Shown here: positions 9,191 through 17,598 of the stretch, piece after piece
How the letters are laid out: every line of letters begins with the position of its first letter
Position numbering within the stretch: the first letter of the stretch is position 1
Source: Streptomyces sp. SPB162
Lineage (GTDB): Bacteria > Actinomycetota > Actinomycetes > Streptomycetales > Streptomycetaceae
Reading direction: 5' to 3'
Assembly (NCBI RefSeq): GCF_029504575.1
Contig: NZ_JAQFII010000001.1
Span: 3,789,001-3,853,000 of the forward strand
DNA: 64,000 nt
Translations under genes and position numbers: made by a program
The notes under the pieces: model-generated
What the model was told of the DNA's origin: nothing
What the model saw: the letters and a program-made list of their open reading frames with translations, nothing else
Databases searched by the model: none

Positions 9191-11428
9191 TCAGTCGTTC
9201 GGAATCTCCGCGATCACTGTCGCACCCATTTCGCGCACGAACAGCTCGTATCCGGACAGCGGGGATTCGACCAGATCCACGTCGTCGTCCTCCGGAATGT
9301 CGTCCTCCAGGGGCGGCGGCGTCTCGTCCGACATCAACGGCGGCGGGCCCTGGGGCCGGCCCGGGGCCGGCTGGGGCGCGGCCTGAGGAGCCGCCTGCTG
9401 GACGGGCCCGCCCTGGGGCGCGGACGGAGCGGGCTGCGCCGGTGGGGCCGGGTCGTACGAGACGGAAGGTGCGGGTGGGGCGGCCGGACGGGATCCACCG
9501 CCCCCGCTTCCACCACTGCCTCCGCCGAAACCGCCACCAGGGCCGCCGGACGCTCCCCCGCTCGGGGTTCCGCCTCCGGACGGGTCCACGATGGCCTCGA
9601 TCCGCCACTCCACCCCGAGCGCGTCGACGATCGCCTGCTTGAGGACGTCCTCGCTGCCGCTGTTGGCGAAGCTGTTGCGCGCCCCCGGATTGTCGAATCC
9701 GAGCTGCAGCGTCTGTCCGTCGAAGCCCGCGACCTGCGCGTTGTTCAGCAGGAGCATCCACGTCAGCCGGCGGCGGTTCTTGACCGCCTCCAGAATGTCC
9801 GGCCACATCTGCCGGACGCGCGTCGAGTCCCCGGCGAACCCGGACGCGGCTGGGGCGCCGGGCCCGGCGGGTCCGGCGGGCGGCGCGGTCCTGGCGGCGG
9901 GGGCGGCCGGAGTGGCCGGGGCGGACGGGGCGGACGTCGGCCAGGCGCCGGGGCGGGCGGCCTCGGCGGGCGCGACGGACTCGGCCGGCGGAGCGCTCGG
10001 AGCGGCCGTGGTCGGCCAGGCGCCAGGCCGCTGCCGGGCGCCACCGTCCGAAGGAGCCGGAACAGGAGCGGGAGCGGGTTCGTGCGGTTCCGGGGCGGGC
10101 GCCTGCTGAGCGGCCGGAGCCGGACGTCCACCTGCGCCACCACCACCGCCCACGGCCGCACGGACGGAGGCCGCGCCCCCTGGGTTACCGGGGGCGTGGT
10201 CGGCGCGCGCGGGCTGGTAGGCGAAATCCGGCACCTGAGGGGCCTGGGAAGCCTGGGGGGCGCCGGGGGCGAAGCCCCGCCGCTCCAGCTTGTCGAGCCG
10301 GGCCTGCACGGAGCGCTCGTCGGCGTACGCCGCGGGCAGCAACACCCGGGCGCAGATCAGCTCCAGCTGGAGCCGCGGCGACGTGGCGCCGCGCATCTCC
10401 GTCAGCCCGGTGTTGACCAGGTCCGCCGCACGGCTCAGCTCGGCCGCGCCGAAGACGGACGTCTGGGCCCGCATCCGCTCGACCACGTCACTCGGGGCGT
10501 CGATGAGCCCCTTGTCCACCGCGTCCGGGACGGCCGCGATGATCACGAGGTCGCGCAGCCGCTCCAGCAGGTCCGCGACGAAGCGGCGCGGATCGTGGCC
10601 GCCCTCGATGACGCGGTCGACCATCTCGAAGACCGCCGCCCCGTCACCCGAGGCGAACGCGTCCACCACCTCGTCGAGCAGCGCCGCGTCGGTGTAGCCG
10701 AGCAGCGCCGTCGCCATGGCGTACGTCACACCGTCGGCGCCGGCGCCCGCCAGCAGCTGGTCCATCACGGACATCGAGTCCCGCACCGAACCCGCGCCCG
10801 ACCGCACCACCAGCGGATACACGCCGTCCTCGACCGGAATGTCCTCCCGGGCGCAGACCTCGGCGAGGTAGTCCCGCAGCGTGCCGGGCGGCACCAGACG
10901 GAAGGGGTAGTGGTGGGTACGCGACCGGATCGTGCCGATGACCTTCTCGGGCTCGGTCGTCGCGAAGATGAACTTCAGATGCTCCGGGGGCTCCTCGACC
11001 ACCTTCAGCAGGGCGTTGAAGCCCTGCGGGGTGACCATGTGTGCCTCGTCGATGATGTAGATCTTGTACCGGCTGCCCGCCGGCCCGAAGAACGCCTTCT
11101 CCCGCAGATCACGCGCATCGTCCACACCACCGTGCGACGCCGCGTCGATCTCGATCACGTCGATGGACCCCGGCCCGTTCCGCGCCAGGTCCTGGCACGA
11201 CTGGCACTCCCCGCACGGCGTCGGCGTCGGCCCCTGCACACAGTTCAGACACCGCGCCAGGATGCGCGCGCTCGTCGTCTTCCCGCAGCCGCGAGGCCCA
11301 CTGAACAGGTACGCGTGATTGACCCGGTTGTTGCGCAGCGCCTGCTGCAACGGGTCGGTTACGTGCTCCTGCCCGATGACCTCGGCGAAGGACTCGGGAC
11401 GATAGCGGCGGTACAGAGCGAGGGACAC
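9191..11428 (-). CDS. dnaX: DNA polymerase III subunit gamma/tau (clamp loader)
   Basis: 745 residues from a GTG at 11428 (VSLALYRRYRPESFAEVIGQ), the usual N terminus of the family. An ATG further upstream at 11458 is possible but adds unlike sequence. Seen: Walker A in GPRGCGKTTSA, the zinc module CLNC...CGECQSC, Walker B with DEAH, and an AAA+ lid. A very long Pro/Ala/Gly-rich linker follows (about 400-600), with a conserved C-terminal domain (WPDILEAVKNRRRLTWMLL) and a second Gly-rich tail. It drives beta-clamp loading at replication forks. The ffs RNA gene lies just upstream. Confidence 0.93.
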   Translation of the reverse strand: MSLALYRRYRPESFAEVIGQEHVTDPLQQALRNNRVNHAYLFSGPRGCGKTTSARILARCLNCVQGPTPTPCGECQSCQDLARNGPGSIDVIEIDAASHGGVDDARDLREKAFFGPAGSRYKIYIIDEAHMVTPQGFNALLKVVEEPPEHLKFIFATTEPEKVIGTIRSRTHHYPFRLVPPGTLRDYLAEVCAREDIPVEDGVYPLVVRSGAGSVRDSMSVMDQLLAGAGADGVTYAMATALLGYTDAALLDEVVDAFASGDGAAVFEMVDRVIEGGHDPRRFVADLLERLRDLVIIAAVPDAVDKGLIDAPSDVVERMRAQTSVFGAAELSRAADLVNTGLTEMRGATSPRLQLELICARVLLPAAYADERSVQARLDKLERRGFAPGAPQASQAPQVPDFAYQPARADHAPGNPGGAASVRAAVGGGGGAGGRPAPAAQQAPAPEPHEPAPAPVPAPSDGGARQRPGAWPTTAAPSAPPAESVAPAEAARPGAWPTSAPSAPATPAAPAARTAPPAGPAGPGAPAASGFAGDSTRVRQMWPDILEAVKNRRRLTWMLLLNNAQVAGFDGQTLQLGFDNPGARNSFANSGSEDVLKQAIVDALGVEWRIEAIVDPSGGGTPSGGASGGPGGGFGGGSGGSGGGGSRPAAPPAPSVSYDPAPPAQPAPSAPQGGPVQQAAPQAAPQPAPGRPQGPPPLMSDETPPPLEDDIPEDDDVDLVESPLSGYELFVREMGATVIAEIPND

Positions 11429-11480
11429 GCCTACGAGGATATGGGGGCCCACTGACATCCGACGCCCCCGGAAAACGCAA

Positions 11481-11570
11481 AGACCCCTCACGCACCCGCC
11501 AGAGCCCACCTACCCTTGCTGCCTTCCGGCCCTGGGGGAGTTCAGCGAGATAGCGCCACGTGAGGGGCTG
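11481..11570 (-). ncRNA. ffs: signal recognition particle RNA, small bacterial (4.5S) type
   Basis: Reading the minus strand, cccctcacg (5', 11567 end) pairs with cgtgagggg (3', ending 11484) to close a hairpin of about 84 bases. Its apical part contains the SRP domain IV signature ggccggaaggcagcaa. The length and the closing stem fit the small SRP RNA, which with Ffh targets membrane and secreted proteins. It is transcribed toward dnaX. Exact ends are estimated from the stem. Confidence 0.88.
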
Positions 11571-11644
11571 CACACAGCGTACCCGATCGGATCACCCACT
11601 TACGAGTTCGCGAGCACCCCTCCGAGTCTTGTAGTGTTCGTCGC

Positions 11645-11729
11645 GGAGGATTCGCCTAGTGGCCTAGGGCGCACGCTTGGAAAGCGTGTTGGGGGCAACC
11701 CCTCACGAGTTCGAATCTCGTATCCTCCG
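11645..11729 (+). tRNA. tRNA-Ser (anticodon GGA)
   Basis: A cloverleaf with acceptor ggaggat/atcctcc, discriminator G, a long variable arm (class II), T-loop gttcgaatc and anticodon loop ttGGAaa. CCA is not encoded. A decayed integrase end lies immediately downstream in inverted orientation, so this tRNA has probably served as an integration site. Confidence 0.95.
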
Positions 11730-11747
11730 CACCCGCCCGCCAGGGCA

Positions 11748-11787
11748 GACGAAGGCCCCGACCGGTTCGCCGGTCGGGGCCTTCGTC
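11748..11787 (+). terminator. strong hairpin terminator after tRNA-Ser(GGA)
   Basis: A GC-rich inverted repeat, gaaggccccgaccgg...ccggtcggggccttc, starting about 20 bases past the tRNA. The tight loop and position fit a tRNA terminator; the T-tract is short. Confidence 0.75.
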
Positions 11788-11856
11788 GTTCCGTGGTTGC
11801 GGTTGGGTTGGTTGCAGTCGCCCGGATCGGGCCGCCGGAGGCTGCTGGTCGGGCCG

Positions 11857-12072
11857 CCAGCGGAGGCCGCCGACCTTGGCGGCCGTGTCCTTGAGGACGC
11901 GGGCGATCAGGTGCTGGTAGTGACGGCGCATGCGGGCGGACTGGCCGGGTTCCCCGCCCATGATCGCGTCCGCGACGGTGTCGGAGACTCCGAGGATCAG
12001 CAGGTTGGTGCCCGCGGTGTGACGGGCGTCATGCAGTCGGCCGTCCCGCAGACCGGCGGCCTCCGGCGGCCA
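11857..12072 (-). pseudogene. C-terminal remnant of a tyrosine recombinase (integrase)
   Basis: About 70 residues are recognisable: AAGLRDGRLHDARHTAGTNLLILGV, then IMGGEPGQSARMRRHYQHL, a stretch typical of actinomycete integrase C termini. The HxxR box (His-Asp-Ala-Arg) and the catalytic Tyr in RHYQHL are kept. The Trp/His usually seen in the MGW/MGH motif is Gly. The N-terminal SAM-like domain and the rest of the catalytic domain are absent. The frame runs on without a stop through the terminator into the tRNA gene. It looks like the relic of an element that integrated at tRNA-Ser. Confidence 0.7.
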
Positions 12073-12250
12073 AGGACTGCGTCGCCGGCATGCTCCATGT
12101 CTCCGTGCCTTCACCACCAAACTCCGCACCACCGCACCCCACGCCTGGGACCGGTACGCCCACGACACTCTCGACGCTGCCAACTGGGCGAAGCCGAAGC
12201 GGGAGTGAGATAGCGAGGACGACCCTCAGGGTCGGGCCGAGGGCCGGATG

Positions 12251-12709
12251 CTAGCCGTTGGGGTTGAGGGCGCCGTCGAATTCGAAGGCGGGGTTGGGGA
12301 CGTCCTGGCCGGTCTTGTCGGTGATGGTGGCCAGGCCGATGAGTTTTGAGGGGCCGCCGGCGACGTAGGTGGAGTCGGCCTTGATCTGGAGTTCGAACTT
12401 GCCGGTCTGGACCTGATGGTGGGCGTCGTGGAAGGTGATCTTGCAGATCCAGTCGGCGCCGGAGCCGACGTCGGCGACTTTCGGGCCGCCGCGGTCGCAT
12501 GTGGCGGAGGCGTCGATCCCGGCGACGGTGATGCCGGGGATGCCGAGGATGTGGGATTGCTGGACGTAGAGGTTGGCGAACGTGGGGGCCAGGGCCTGTT
12601 CGACGCGGGTCTTGGTGACATCGGGGCTTCCAGCGGCGGTCGTGGCGGCGATGGCTGCGGCGGCGACGGCGAGGCTGAGACCGAGCTTCACCAGGCGGGT
12701 GGGGTTCAT
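12251..12709 (-). CDS. small secreted protein of the ABC exporter operon
   Basis: 152 residues with an N-terminal signal peptide (basic MNPTRLVK, then a hydrophobic Ala-rich stretch to about residue 27). The mature domain is about 125 residues with two Cys (in ATCDRGG and DWICK). I recognise no family; the size and position are like DUF4333-type actinomycete exported proteins. It starts 3 bases after the permease stop, so it is probably cotranscribed with the exporter and might be a cognate extracellular partner. Function unknown. Confidence 0.7.
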   Translation of the reverse strand: MNPTRLVKLGLSLAVAAAAIAATTAAGSPDVTKTRVEQALAPTFANLYVQQSHILGIPGITVAGIDASATCDRGGPKVADVGSGADWICKITFHDAHHQVQTGKFELQIKADSTYVAGGPSKLIGLATITDKTGQDVPNPAFEFDGALNPNG

Positions 12710-12712
12710 GGG

Positions 12713-13597
12713 TCAGCCTCCGGTGATGTCGCGACGGCGCAGTGAGAAGTAGGCGAAGGCCAGGCACCCGATGGTCCACGCGGCGCTGACGGCCAGGCCG
12801 AAGGTCAGGGGGGCGTAGAAGGGGTGTGCGGTGAGCAGGCCGTGCCAGGAGTCCAGGCCGGTGGTCAGCAGGAACCTGCGGGTCAGGTCGATTCCGCCGA
12901 TGGTGCCGAGCAGCCCCATGACCAGTCCCAGGACGACGGGGGCGGCGACCCCGGCGGAGGGGTTGCGGGTGACGACGGACAGCAGGATGGCCAGCGCCGT
13001 GAAGCCGATCAGGGGTGGCAGGGCGGTCGCCCAGCTGACGATGACCAGTTGCAGTGCGGCGCCGGGCGCGATGACCTGACCGCTCAGGCCGGTCAGGGGC
13101 TGGGTGCCGATGAGCAGCATGCCGGCGATGATGGTGGTGGTGGCGAGCACGATCACCACGGCGACGGTGAACAGGATCGCGGTGACGGTCTTGGCCCAGA
13201 AGATCTGGCTGCGGCTGACGGAGCGGGTCAGGATCGTCTTCCAGGTGCCGTGCTGGTCCTCGTTGGCGAAGATGTCTCCGGCGACCAGGGAGGCGAGCAC
13301 AGGGAAGATCCACTGAGAGGCGAAGGCGAGCAGGAACAGCGGCATCGCGTAGCCGCTGGTGTGGATCTGCCGGCCGTAGATCGTGTCACTGGGGGTCGTC
13401 TGCTGGCCGTTGAAGATCAGTACGATCGCGATGGGCGCGAGGACGCAGGCCAGCAGGGTGTAGCGGCTTCGGGCCTGGGCGGCGAGTTTGGTGATCTCCC
13501 AGCGCAGGACGGTGGCGGTGCCGGGCCGCCGGGCCGGAGCCGATACGTCGGGGACCGCCGGCGGGACGCGGGACGCGGTCGTGGTGGGTGCGTTCAC
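12713..13597 (-). CDS. ABC transporter permease (ABC-2 type)
   Basis: 294 residues with six predicted membrane helices. The N-terminal cytoplasmic segment leads into LRWEITKLAAQARSRYTLLACVL, a typical opening for ABC-2 exporter permeases of the bacitracin/lantibiotic resistance class. Its start overlaps the ATPase gene stop by 4 bases (13594-13597). It presumably forms the membrane channel for the adjoining ATPase. A two-component system lies directly upstream on the same strand, an arrangement common for antimicrobial-responsive exporters. Confidence 0.88.
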   Translation of the reverse strand: MNAPTTTASRVPPAVPDVSAPARRPGTATVLRWEITKLAAQARSRYTLLACVLAPIAIVLIFNGQQTTPSDTIYGRQIHTSGYAMPLFLLAFASQWIFPVLASLVAGDIFANEDQHGTWKTILTRSVSRSQIFWAKTVTAILFTVAVVIVLATTTIIAGMLLIGTQPLTGLSGQVIAPGAALQLVIVSWATALPPLIGFTALAILLSVVTRNPSAGVAAPVVLGLVMGLLGTIGGIDLTRRFLLTTGLDSWHGLLTAHPFYAPLTFGLAVSAAWTIGCLAFAYFSLRRRDITGG

Positions 13598-14556
13598 TGG
13601 TGCGCTCCGCTGGTGGCCGGGGTGTCGACGTCGACAGTGACTGCGTCGGGGGCGGGTTCGGTGAGCATGAAGAACAGCGCTTCCAGCGGGGTTTCGTCCA
13701 GGCTCAGGCCGCGCAGGGCTATGCCCGCGCCGATGATGTCGGCGAGAAGGGCGTCGATGCGGTCCTGCGGTCCGCGTACCGCGAGGGTGTTGTCGGTACG
13801 GGTGACGTCCAGGCCCCTGGCGCGGGTGAGTTCCTCCGCCGCGTCGGCGTCGGTGGTCGTGATGCGGTGCGCCTGGGCCGGTGCCTGTTCCCGCAGGGCG
13901 GTGATCGAGCCGTGGTAGACGACCGATCCGGTGCGCATGATGGTGACGTCGTCGCAGATGTGCTCGACCTCGCCCATGTCGTGGCTGCTGAGCAACACGG
14001 TCAGGCCGCTGGAGGCGAGGCGTTTGACCAGGGCACGCATATCGCGGATGCCTGCCGGGTCCAGGCCGTTGGCGGGTTCGTCCAGGACGAGCAGGCTGGG
14101 GTTGCGCAGCAGGGAGGCGGCGACGCCGAGGCGTTGGCGCATGCCGAAGGAGTAGCCGCTGACCTTGCTGCCCTGCCGTTCGGTGAGGTCCACGGCGTCG
14201 AGGACCTCGTCGACGCGGGCGGCTGTGGCTCCGCCGTCGAGACCGGCGAGGAGTTGCAGGTTCTTGCGGCCGGTCAGGCCGGGGTAGAACCTGGGGCTCT
14301 CGATGAACCCGGCTACTCCCTCCAGCACCCCGATGCCGTGTGACTGCCAGGAGCGGCCGAAGACTTCCAGGGTGCCGCTGTCGGGGCGCAGAAGCCCGAA
14401 CAGCATGCGCAGGAACGTCGTCTTGCCGGCGCCGTTGGGGCCGAGGATTCCGTAGACCTCGCCCTGGGCGACTTGGATACTGATCCGGTCCAGGGCGGTC
14501 AGGGCCCCGTAGGTTTTGGTGAGGTCGGCGGCATCGACCGCCAGTACTTCGCTCAT
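13594..14556 (-). CDS. ABC transporter ATP-binding protein (BcrA-like)
   Basis: 320 residues from the ATG at 14556. Seen: Walker A GPNGAGKTT, a signature of the BcrA/lantibiotic-immunity type (SFGMRQRLGVA instead of LSGGQ), Walker B LLVLDEPANGLDPAG and the switch His in LLSSHDMGEVE. The C-terminal ~80 residues form the accessory domain typical of this group. It partners with the overlapping permease gene. A role in exporting or detoxifying an antibiotic or peptide is inferred from family and context. Confidence 0.92.
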   Translation of the reverse strand: MSEVLAVDAADLTKTYGALTALDRISIQVAQGEVYGILGPNGAGKTTFLRMLFGLLRPDSGTLEVFGRSWQSHGIGVLEGVAGFIESPRFYPGLTGRKNLQLLAGLDGGATAARVDEVLDAVDLTERQGSKVSGYSFGMRQRLGVAASLLRNPSLLVLDEPANGLDPAGIRDMRALVKRLASSGLTVLLSSHDMGEVEHICDDVTIMRTGSVVYHGSITALREQAPAQAHRITTTDADAAEELTRARGLDVTRTDNTLAVRGPQDRIDALLADIIGAGIALRGLSLDETPLEALFFMLTEPAPDAVTVDVDTPATSGAHQ

Positions 14557-14690
14557 GCGCCGGACGCTAGAGATCACACATGAAAGCGCGATGAAGTCCG
14601 GTTGGGTTGGGGCCGGGGGGACGTATGGGGCGTGCGGTGGCGCCCGGATACATCGACCGTTTCCGGGGCTCAGCGAGCCCGCGCTCGGGG

Positions 14691-16184
14691 TCAGGTGGTC
14701 GCGATCGGCAGGAGCGCGGTGACTGTGCTGCCCGAGTCCGGATGGCGGCAGACCGGCGCGCGATGCCCGGCGCCGTGGTGGTGTGCTGTGCCGGAGTAGA
14801 TGCGCAGTTCGCCGTGGTGCGCGCGCACGATGGTGTCGACCAGGGACAGGCCCAGCCCGGAGCCCGGTGAGGTGCGGGCCGCGTCTGCGCGGCTGAAGCG
14901 TTCGGTGGCCTGCGGCAGGAACCGTGGGTCCATGCCCGGGCCGTTGTCGTGCACCGTGAGCAGGGCCCAGGCGTGCTCCCCATACGTGATGACGGTGACG
15001 GATCCGGCGCCGTGGCGCAGGGCGTTGTCCAGGAGGTTGGTGAGGACCTGTCCCAACCGGACCGGATCCCCGCGTACGGTCAGCCCGGGCGCGGTGTCGG
15101 TGAGTATCGCTGCGTCCCGGTGGCAGGCGGAGGCGCGGTAGCGGTCGACGAGGCCGTCCACGAGCCGGCCGAGATCGATCACAGCCGCGTCGTGGTCCGC
15201 GACGGTCTGGACACCGACGCTGAGCAACGTATCCGCCAGCGCGATGAGTCCGGCGGTGTCCGAGGCCGCTGCCAGCAGCGCCTGCTGCATCTCCTGTGCG
15301 GTCCGTGGCCGGCGTAGCGCGAGCTCCAGCTCGGTGGACAGCAAGGTCAGCGGGGTGAGCAGTTCGTGGCTCGCGTCGTTGACGAACCGCCGTTCACGTT
15401 CCACCGCAGCTTCCAGCGCGGCGAGCATGTCGTTGAGAGTGCGTCCGAGGCGGGCGACCTCGTCGTGCGTGGTGTCCGCCACGGCCAGGCGCACTCCGGT
15501 GGCGCCATCGGCAATCCGGGCGGCCTCCACCCGGTAGCGCTCCACAGGCAGCAGCGCGGCGCGGGCCAGCCGATAACCGACCAGCGACGCAATGACGAGG
15601 GTGGCGAGGTCGGCCAGCGCCAGTTGGCCGATGAGTTCACGCAGCGCCTCGTCGCGCTGGTCCCGGCGCGCCGCGACCACCACCACGGCAGGCCGGCCGG
15701 CCGGCGGCCGGGTTCCCGCTGCCAGCGGCTCCGCGTACAGGCGCAGCGGCCTGGCACTGATCGGAAGCAGCGCGCCACGATCCCGTCGTTGGGGCCGTAC
15801 GAGCGCCGAGGCCAGCTCCTGCGGGCGCAGTAGCGACGTGCCGGGCACGCCGGGACCGTGGGCCAGGACCCGGTTGCCGGTATCGAGGACCTGGAAGGAG
15901 GAGTGGACGGCCGCCGTGCCGACTGCCGTTTCGTGGAGCGGCGAGATGTTGCCGGCCACCTGCTGCGCCTGCTCGCTCAGGTCTTCGTTCAGGCGCAGGT
16001 CCAGCGCGTACTGCACGCGCAGGTACACGAACGCTCCAGCTGCGCTGAGCACCAGCAGGATCGTCACGGAGAAGCCCGCCACCAGCCGGATCCGCAGCGG
16101 GAGGCGGCCCCAGGAGGGCGGGAGGGGTGCCCGGCGGGACCGGAGCCACCGGCGATAGCGCGGTGCGGCCGTCGCGGTGGGCAC
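14691..16184 (-). CDS. sensor histidine kinase of a two-component system
   Basis: 497 residues from a GTG at 16184, one base after the response-regulator stop. Two membrane helices flank an extracytoplasmic domain of about 130 residues. A HAMP segment follows, then HisKA with the phospho-acceptor His in NDASHELLTPL, and HATPase_c with N box (LLDNALRHG), D box (VHDNGPGMD) and G box (GSGLGLSLV). It should phosphorylate the adjoining OmpR-type regulator. With the ABC exporter 134 bases downstream on the same strand, it probably controls that exporter. The inducing signal is unknown. Confidence 0.93.
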   Translation of the reverse strand: MPTATAAPRYRRWLRSRRAPLPPSWGRLPLRIRLVAGFSVTILLVLSAAGAFVYLRVQYALDLRLNEDLSEQAQQVAGNISPLHETAVGTAAVHSSFQVLDTGNRVLAHGPGVPGTSLLRPQELASALVRPQRRDRGALLPISARPLRLYAEPLAAGTRPPAGRPAVVVVAARRDQRDEALRELIGQLALADLATLVIASLVGYRLARAALLPVERYRVEAARIADGATGVRLAVADTTHDEVARLGRTLNDMLAALEAAVERERRFVNDASHELLTPLTLLSTELELALRRPRTAQEMQQALLAAASDTAGLIALADTLLSVGVQTVADHDAAVIDLGRLVDGLVDRYRASACHRDAAILTDTAPGLTVRGDPVRLGQVLTNLLDNALRHGAGSVTVITYGEHAWALLTVHDNGPGMDPRFLPQATERFSRADAARTSPGSGLGLSLVDTIVRAHHGELRIYSGTAHHHGAGHRAPVCRHPDSGSTVTALLPIATT

Positions 16185-16185
16185 G

Positions 16186-16863
16186 TCAGCCGCCGTCGGG
16201 CTGGAGGCGGTAGCCGGCGCCGCGCAGCGTCTCGATGGCGTGCCGTCCGAAGGGTTTGTCGACCTTGGCGCGCAGCGTGGCGATATAGACGTCGATGACG
16301 TTGGAGCGCAGGTCGGTCTCGCCGTCCCACACCTCGCTGAGGATCTCGTAGCGGGTGACGCAGCGGCCGGCCCGGCTGAGAAGCAAGGCCAGGACGTCGA
16401 ATTCCCGGGCCGAGAGGACCACTTCTGTCGCGCCGCGGAAGACCCGGCGCCGGGCGGGGTCGAGGACCAGGTCGCCGGCGTGCAGACCGGCGGCGGTGGC
16501 GTCGGCCGCCCGACGGTGCAGCGCTCGCAGCCGGGCGAGCAGTTCATCGAAGGAGAACGGCTTCGGCAGGTAGTCGTCGGCTCCCGCGTCCAGGCCGGCG
16601 ACGCGATCCGGCACGCCGCCGCGAGCGGTGAGCATCAGCACCGGCAGGGTGCGGCCCCGGCGGCGTATCGCCTGGCACACGGCGATGCCGTCCAGACCGG
16701 GCAGCATCACGTCCAGCACCACACTGTCGTAGTCGCCGCTCAGCGCCGCCTGCAGCCCGTCGGTGCCGGTGAGGCATACGTCGACGATGTGCCCGGCCTC
16801 GCGCAAACCGCGGGCGAGCAGGTCGGCCAGACGCCGTTCGTCTTCCACGACGAGAACGCGCAC
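16186..16863 (-). CDS. OmpR/PhoB family response regulator
   Basis: 225 residues from a GTG at 16863 (VRVLVVEDERRLADLL). Receiver domain: acidic pair near the N terminus, phospho-acceptor Asp in SVVLDVMLPGLDG, Thr in MLTARGG and Lys in YLPKPFSFDELLAR. C-terminal winged helix: ...SAREFDVLALLLSRAGRCVTRYEILSEVWDGETDLRSNVIDVYIATLRAKVDKP. It leads a probable operon regulator-kinase-ABC ATPase-permease-secreted protein. Confidence 0.94.
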   Translation of the reverse strand: MRVLVVEDERRLADLLARGLREAGHIVDVCLTGTDGLQAALSGDYDSVVLDVMLPGLDGIAVCQAIRRRGRTLPVLMLTARGGVPDRVAGLDAGADDYLPKPFSFDELLARLRALHRRAADATAAGLHAGDLVLDPARRRVFRGATEVVLSAREFDVLALLLSRAGRCVTRYEILSEVWDGETDLRSNVIDVYIATLRAKVDKPFGRHAIETLRGAGYRLQPDGG

Positions 16864-16977
16864 CGTTTTCCCCTCCCGTCCCGCACGACGGCATCCCGCG
16901 GGCGGACGGGACCCGCCGCAAGGCCATCCGTCGTGGCGCGTCATCCGCCCGACCCGGGTCGGCAGCCGACGAGCATT

Positions 16978-17466
16978 CTAATGAAGAGGCCGTGCCGGTT
17001 CGCACGTGCCGAGGCGCCGCGGCATGACGGGCTGGTAAAGGTCGGGAGCCGTCCGCGAGGAGTAGCCGCTCACATCCGCGATCAGGTTGATCGTGCCGCC
17101 CTTGTCGGCGAGGTAGATGTATCCGTCACGCCCTACGGGCACGGTGACGAGGTTCGCGACGGCCTGACCCGGGACGTAGCTGAGGCTTGAGGCGCCGGGC
17201 ACCGCAGGGCCGCCGTCGCTGGGGTACGCCGTGACGAAACCGGCTCCCGCGACGGTGACGGCCGTCAGGTTCAGCACCACCGCGGTCACGCCGCTCGATG
17301 GCACCGGTCCGGCGCCCTCGACCCGCAGCTTCACGATCGAGTTCGGTACCACCGTGTGCTTGGCGGCACCGGTGCCGTTGCGCGTGTCCAGGAGCCGGGT
17401 CGGCGTCACCGTGGAGTACGCCGAGCCGAGCGTGTTCACCTCGAGGGAAGCGGTGGCCGGAACCAC
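16978..17466 (-). pseudogene. orphan fragment of an actinomycete secreted-protein repeat domain
   Basis: About 160 residues match one and a half copies of the repeat found at the ends of large exported actinomycete proteins: TPTRLLDTRNGTGA, then SGVTAVVLNLTAVTVAGAGFVTAYPSDG, then ANLVTVPVGRDGYIYLADKGGTINLIADVSGYSS. There is no signal peptide, no catalytic domain, and the frame is closed just upstream by a TGA (about 17482), so it looks like a decayed or truncated gene end. It lies in the accessory stretch between tRNA-Ser(GGA) and the SpoIIE gene. Confidence 0.6.
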
Positions 17467-17598
17467 TCGGCGTGAATCCGCTCACAGTGCCCTGCCGTCG
17501 GCGATGCCGGCGACGACTCGAACCCCGATTACCGCCAACGCAGTTCGAGAAGCGCGTCCACCATCCGCACGGGCGACCTCATGACCGGGCTGCCCTGT

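Noticed and set aside
9185..11455. A 756-residue plus-strand open frame opposite dnaX
   Set aside because: It is antisense to a complete dnaX gene with all motifs, and its translation has no recognisable domain and skewed Arg/Gly/His composition.
11656..12183. An intact 175-residue integrase
   Set aside because: Only about 70 residues resemble integrase; the frame then runs through a terminator hairpin and most of the tRNA-Ser gene, so it is a relic.
12109..12208. A short plus-strand tail (FTTKLRTTAPHAWDRYAHDTLDAANWAKPKRE then stop) that might be the end of a mobile-element protein
   Set aside because: It has no start, only about 33 residues, and no motif I can name. It may be a second relic beside the integrase fragment, but the evidence is too thin to annotate.
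17520..17560. A possible attachment-site copy of the tRNA-Ser T-loop (ggttcgagtc on the minus strand)
   Set aside because: The match to the 3' end of tRNA-Ser(GGA) is only about ten bases of common T-loop-like sequence, no better than chance.
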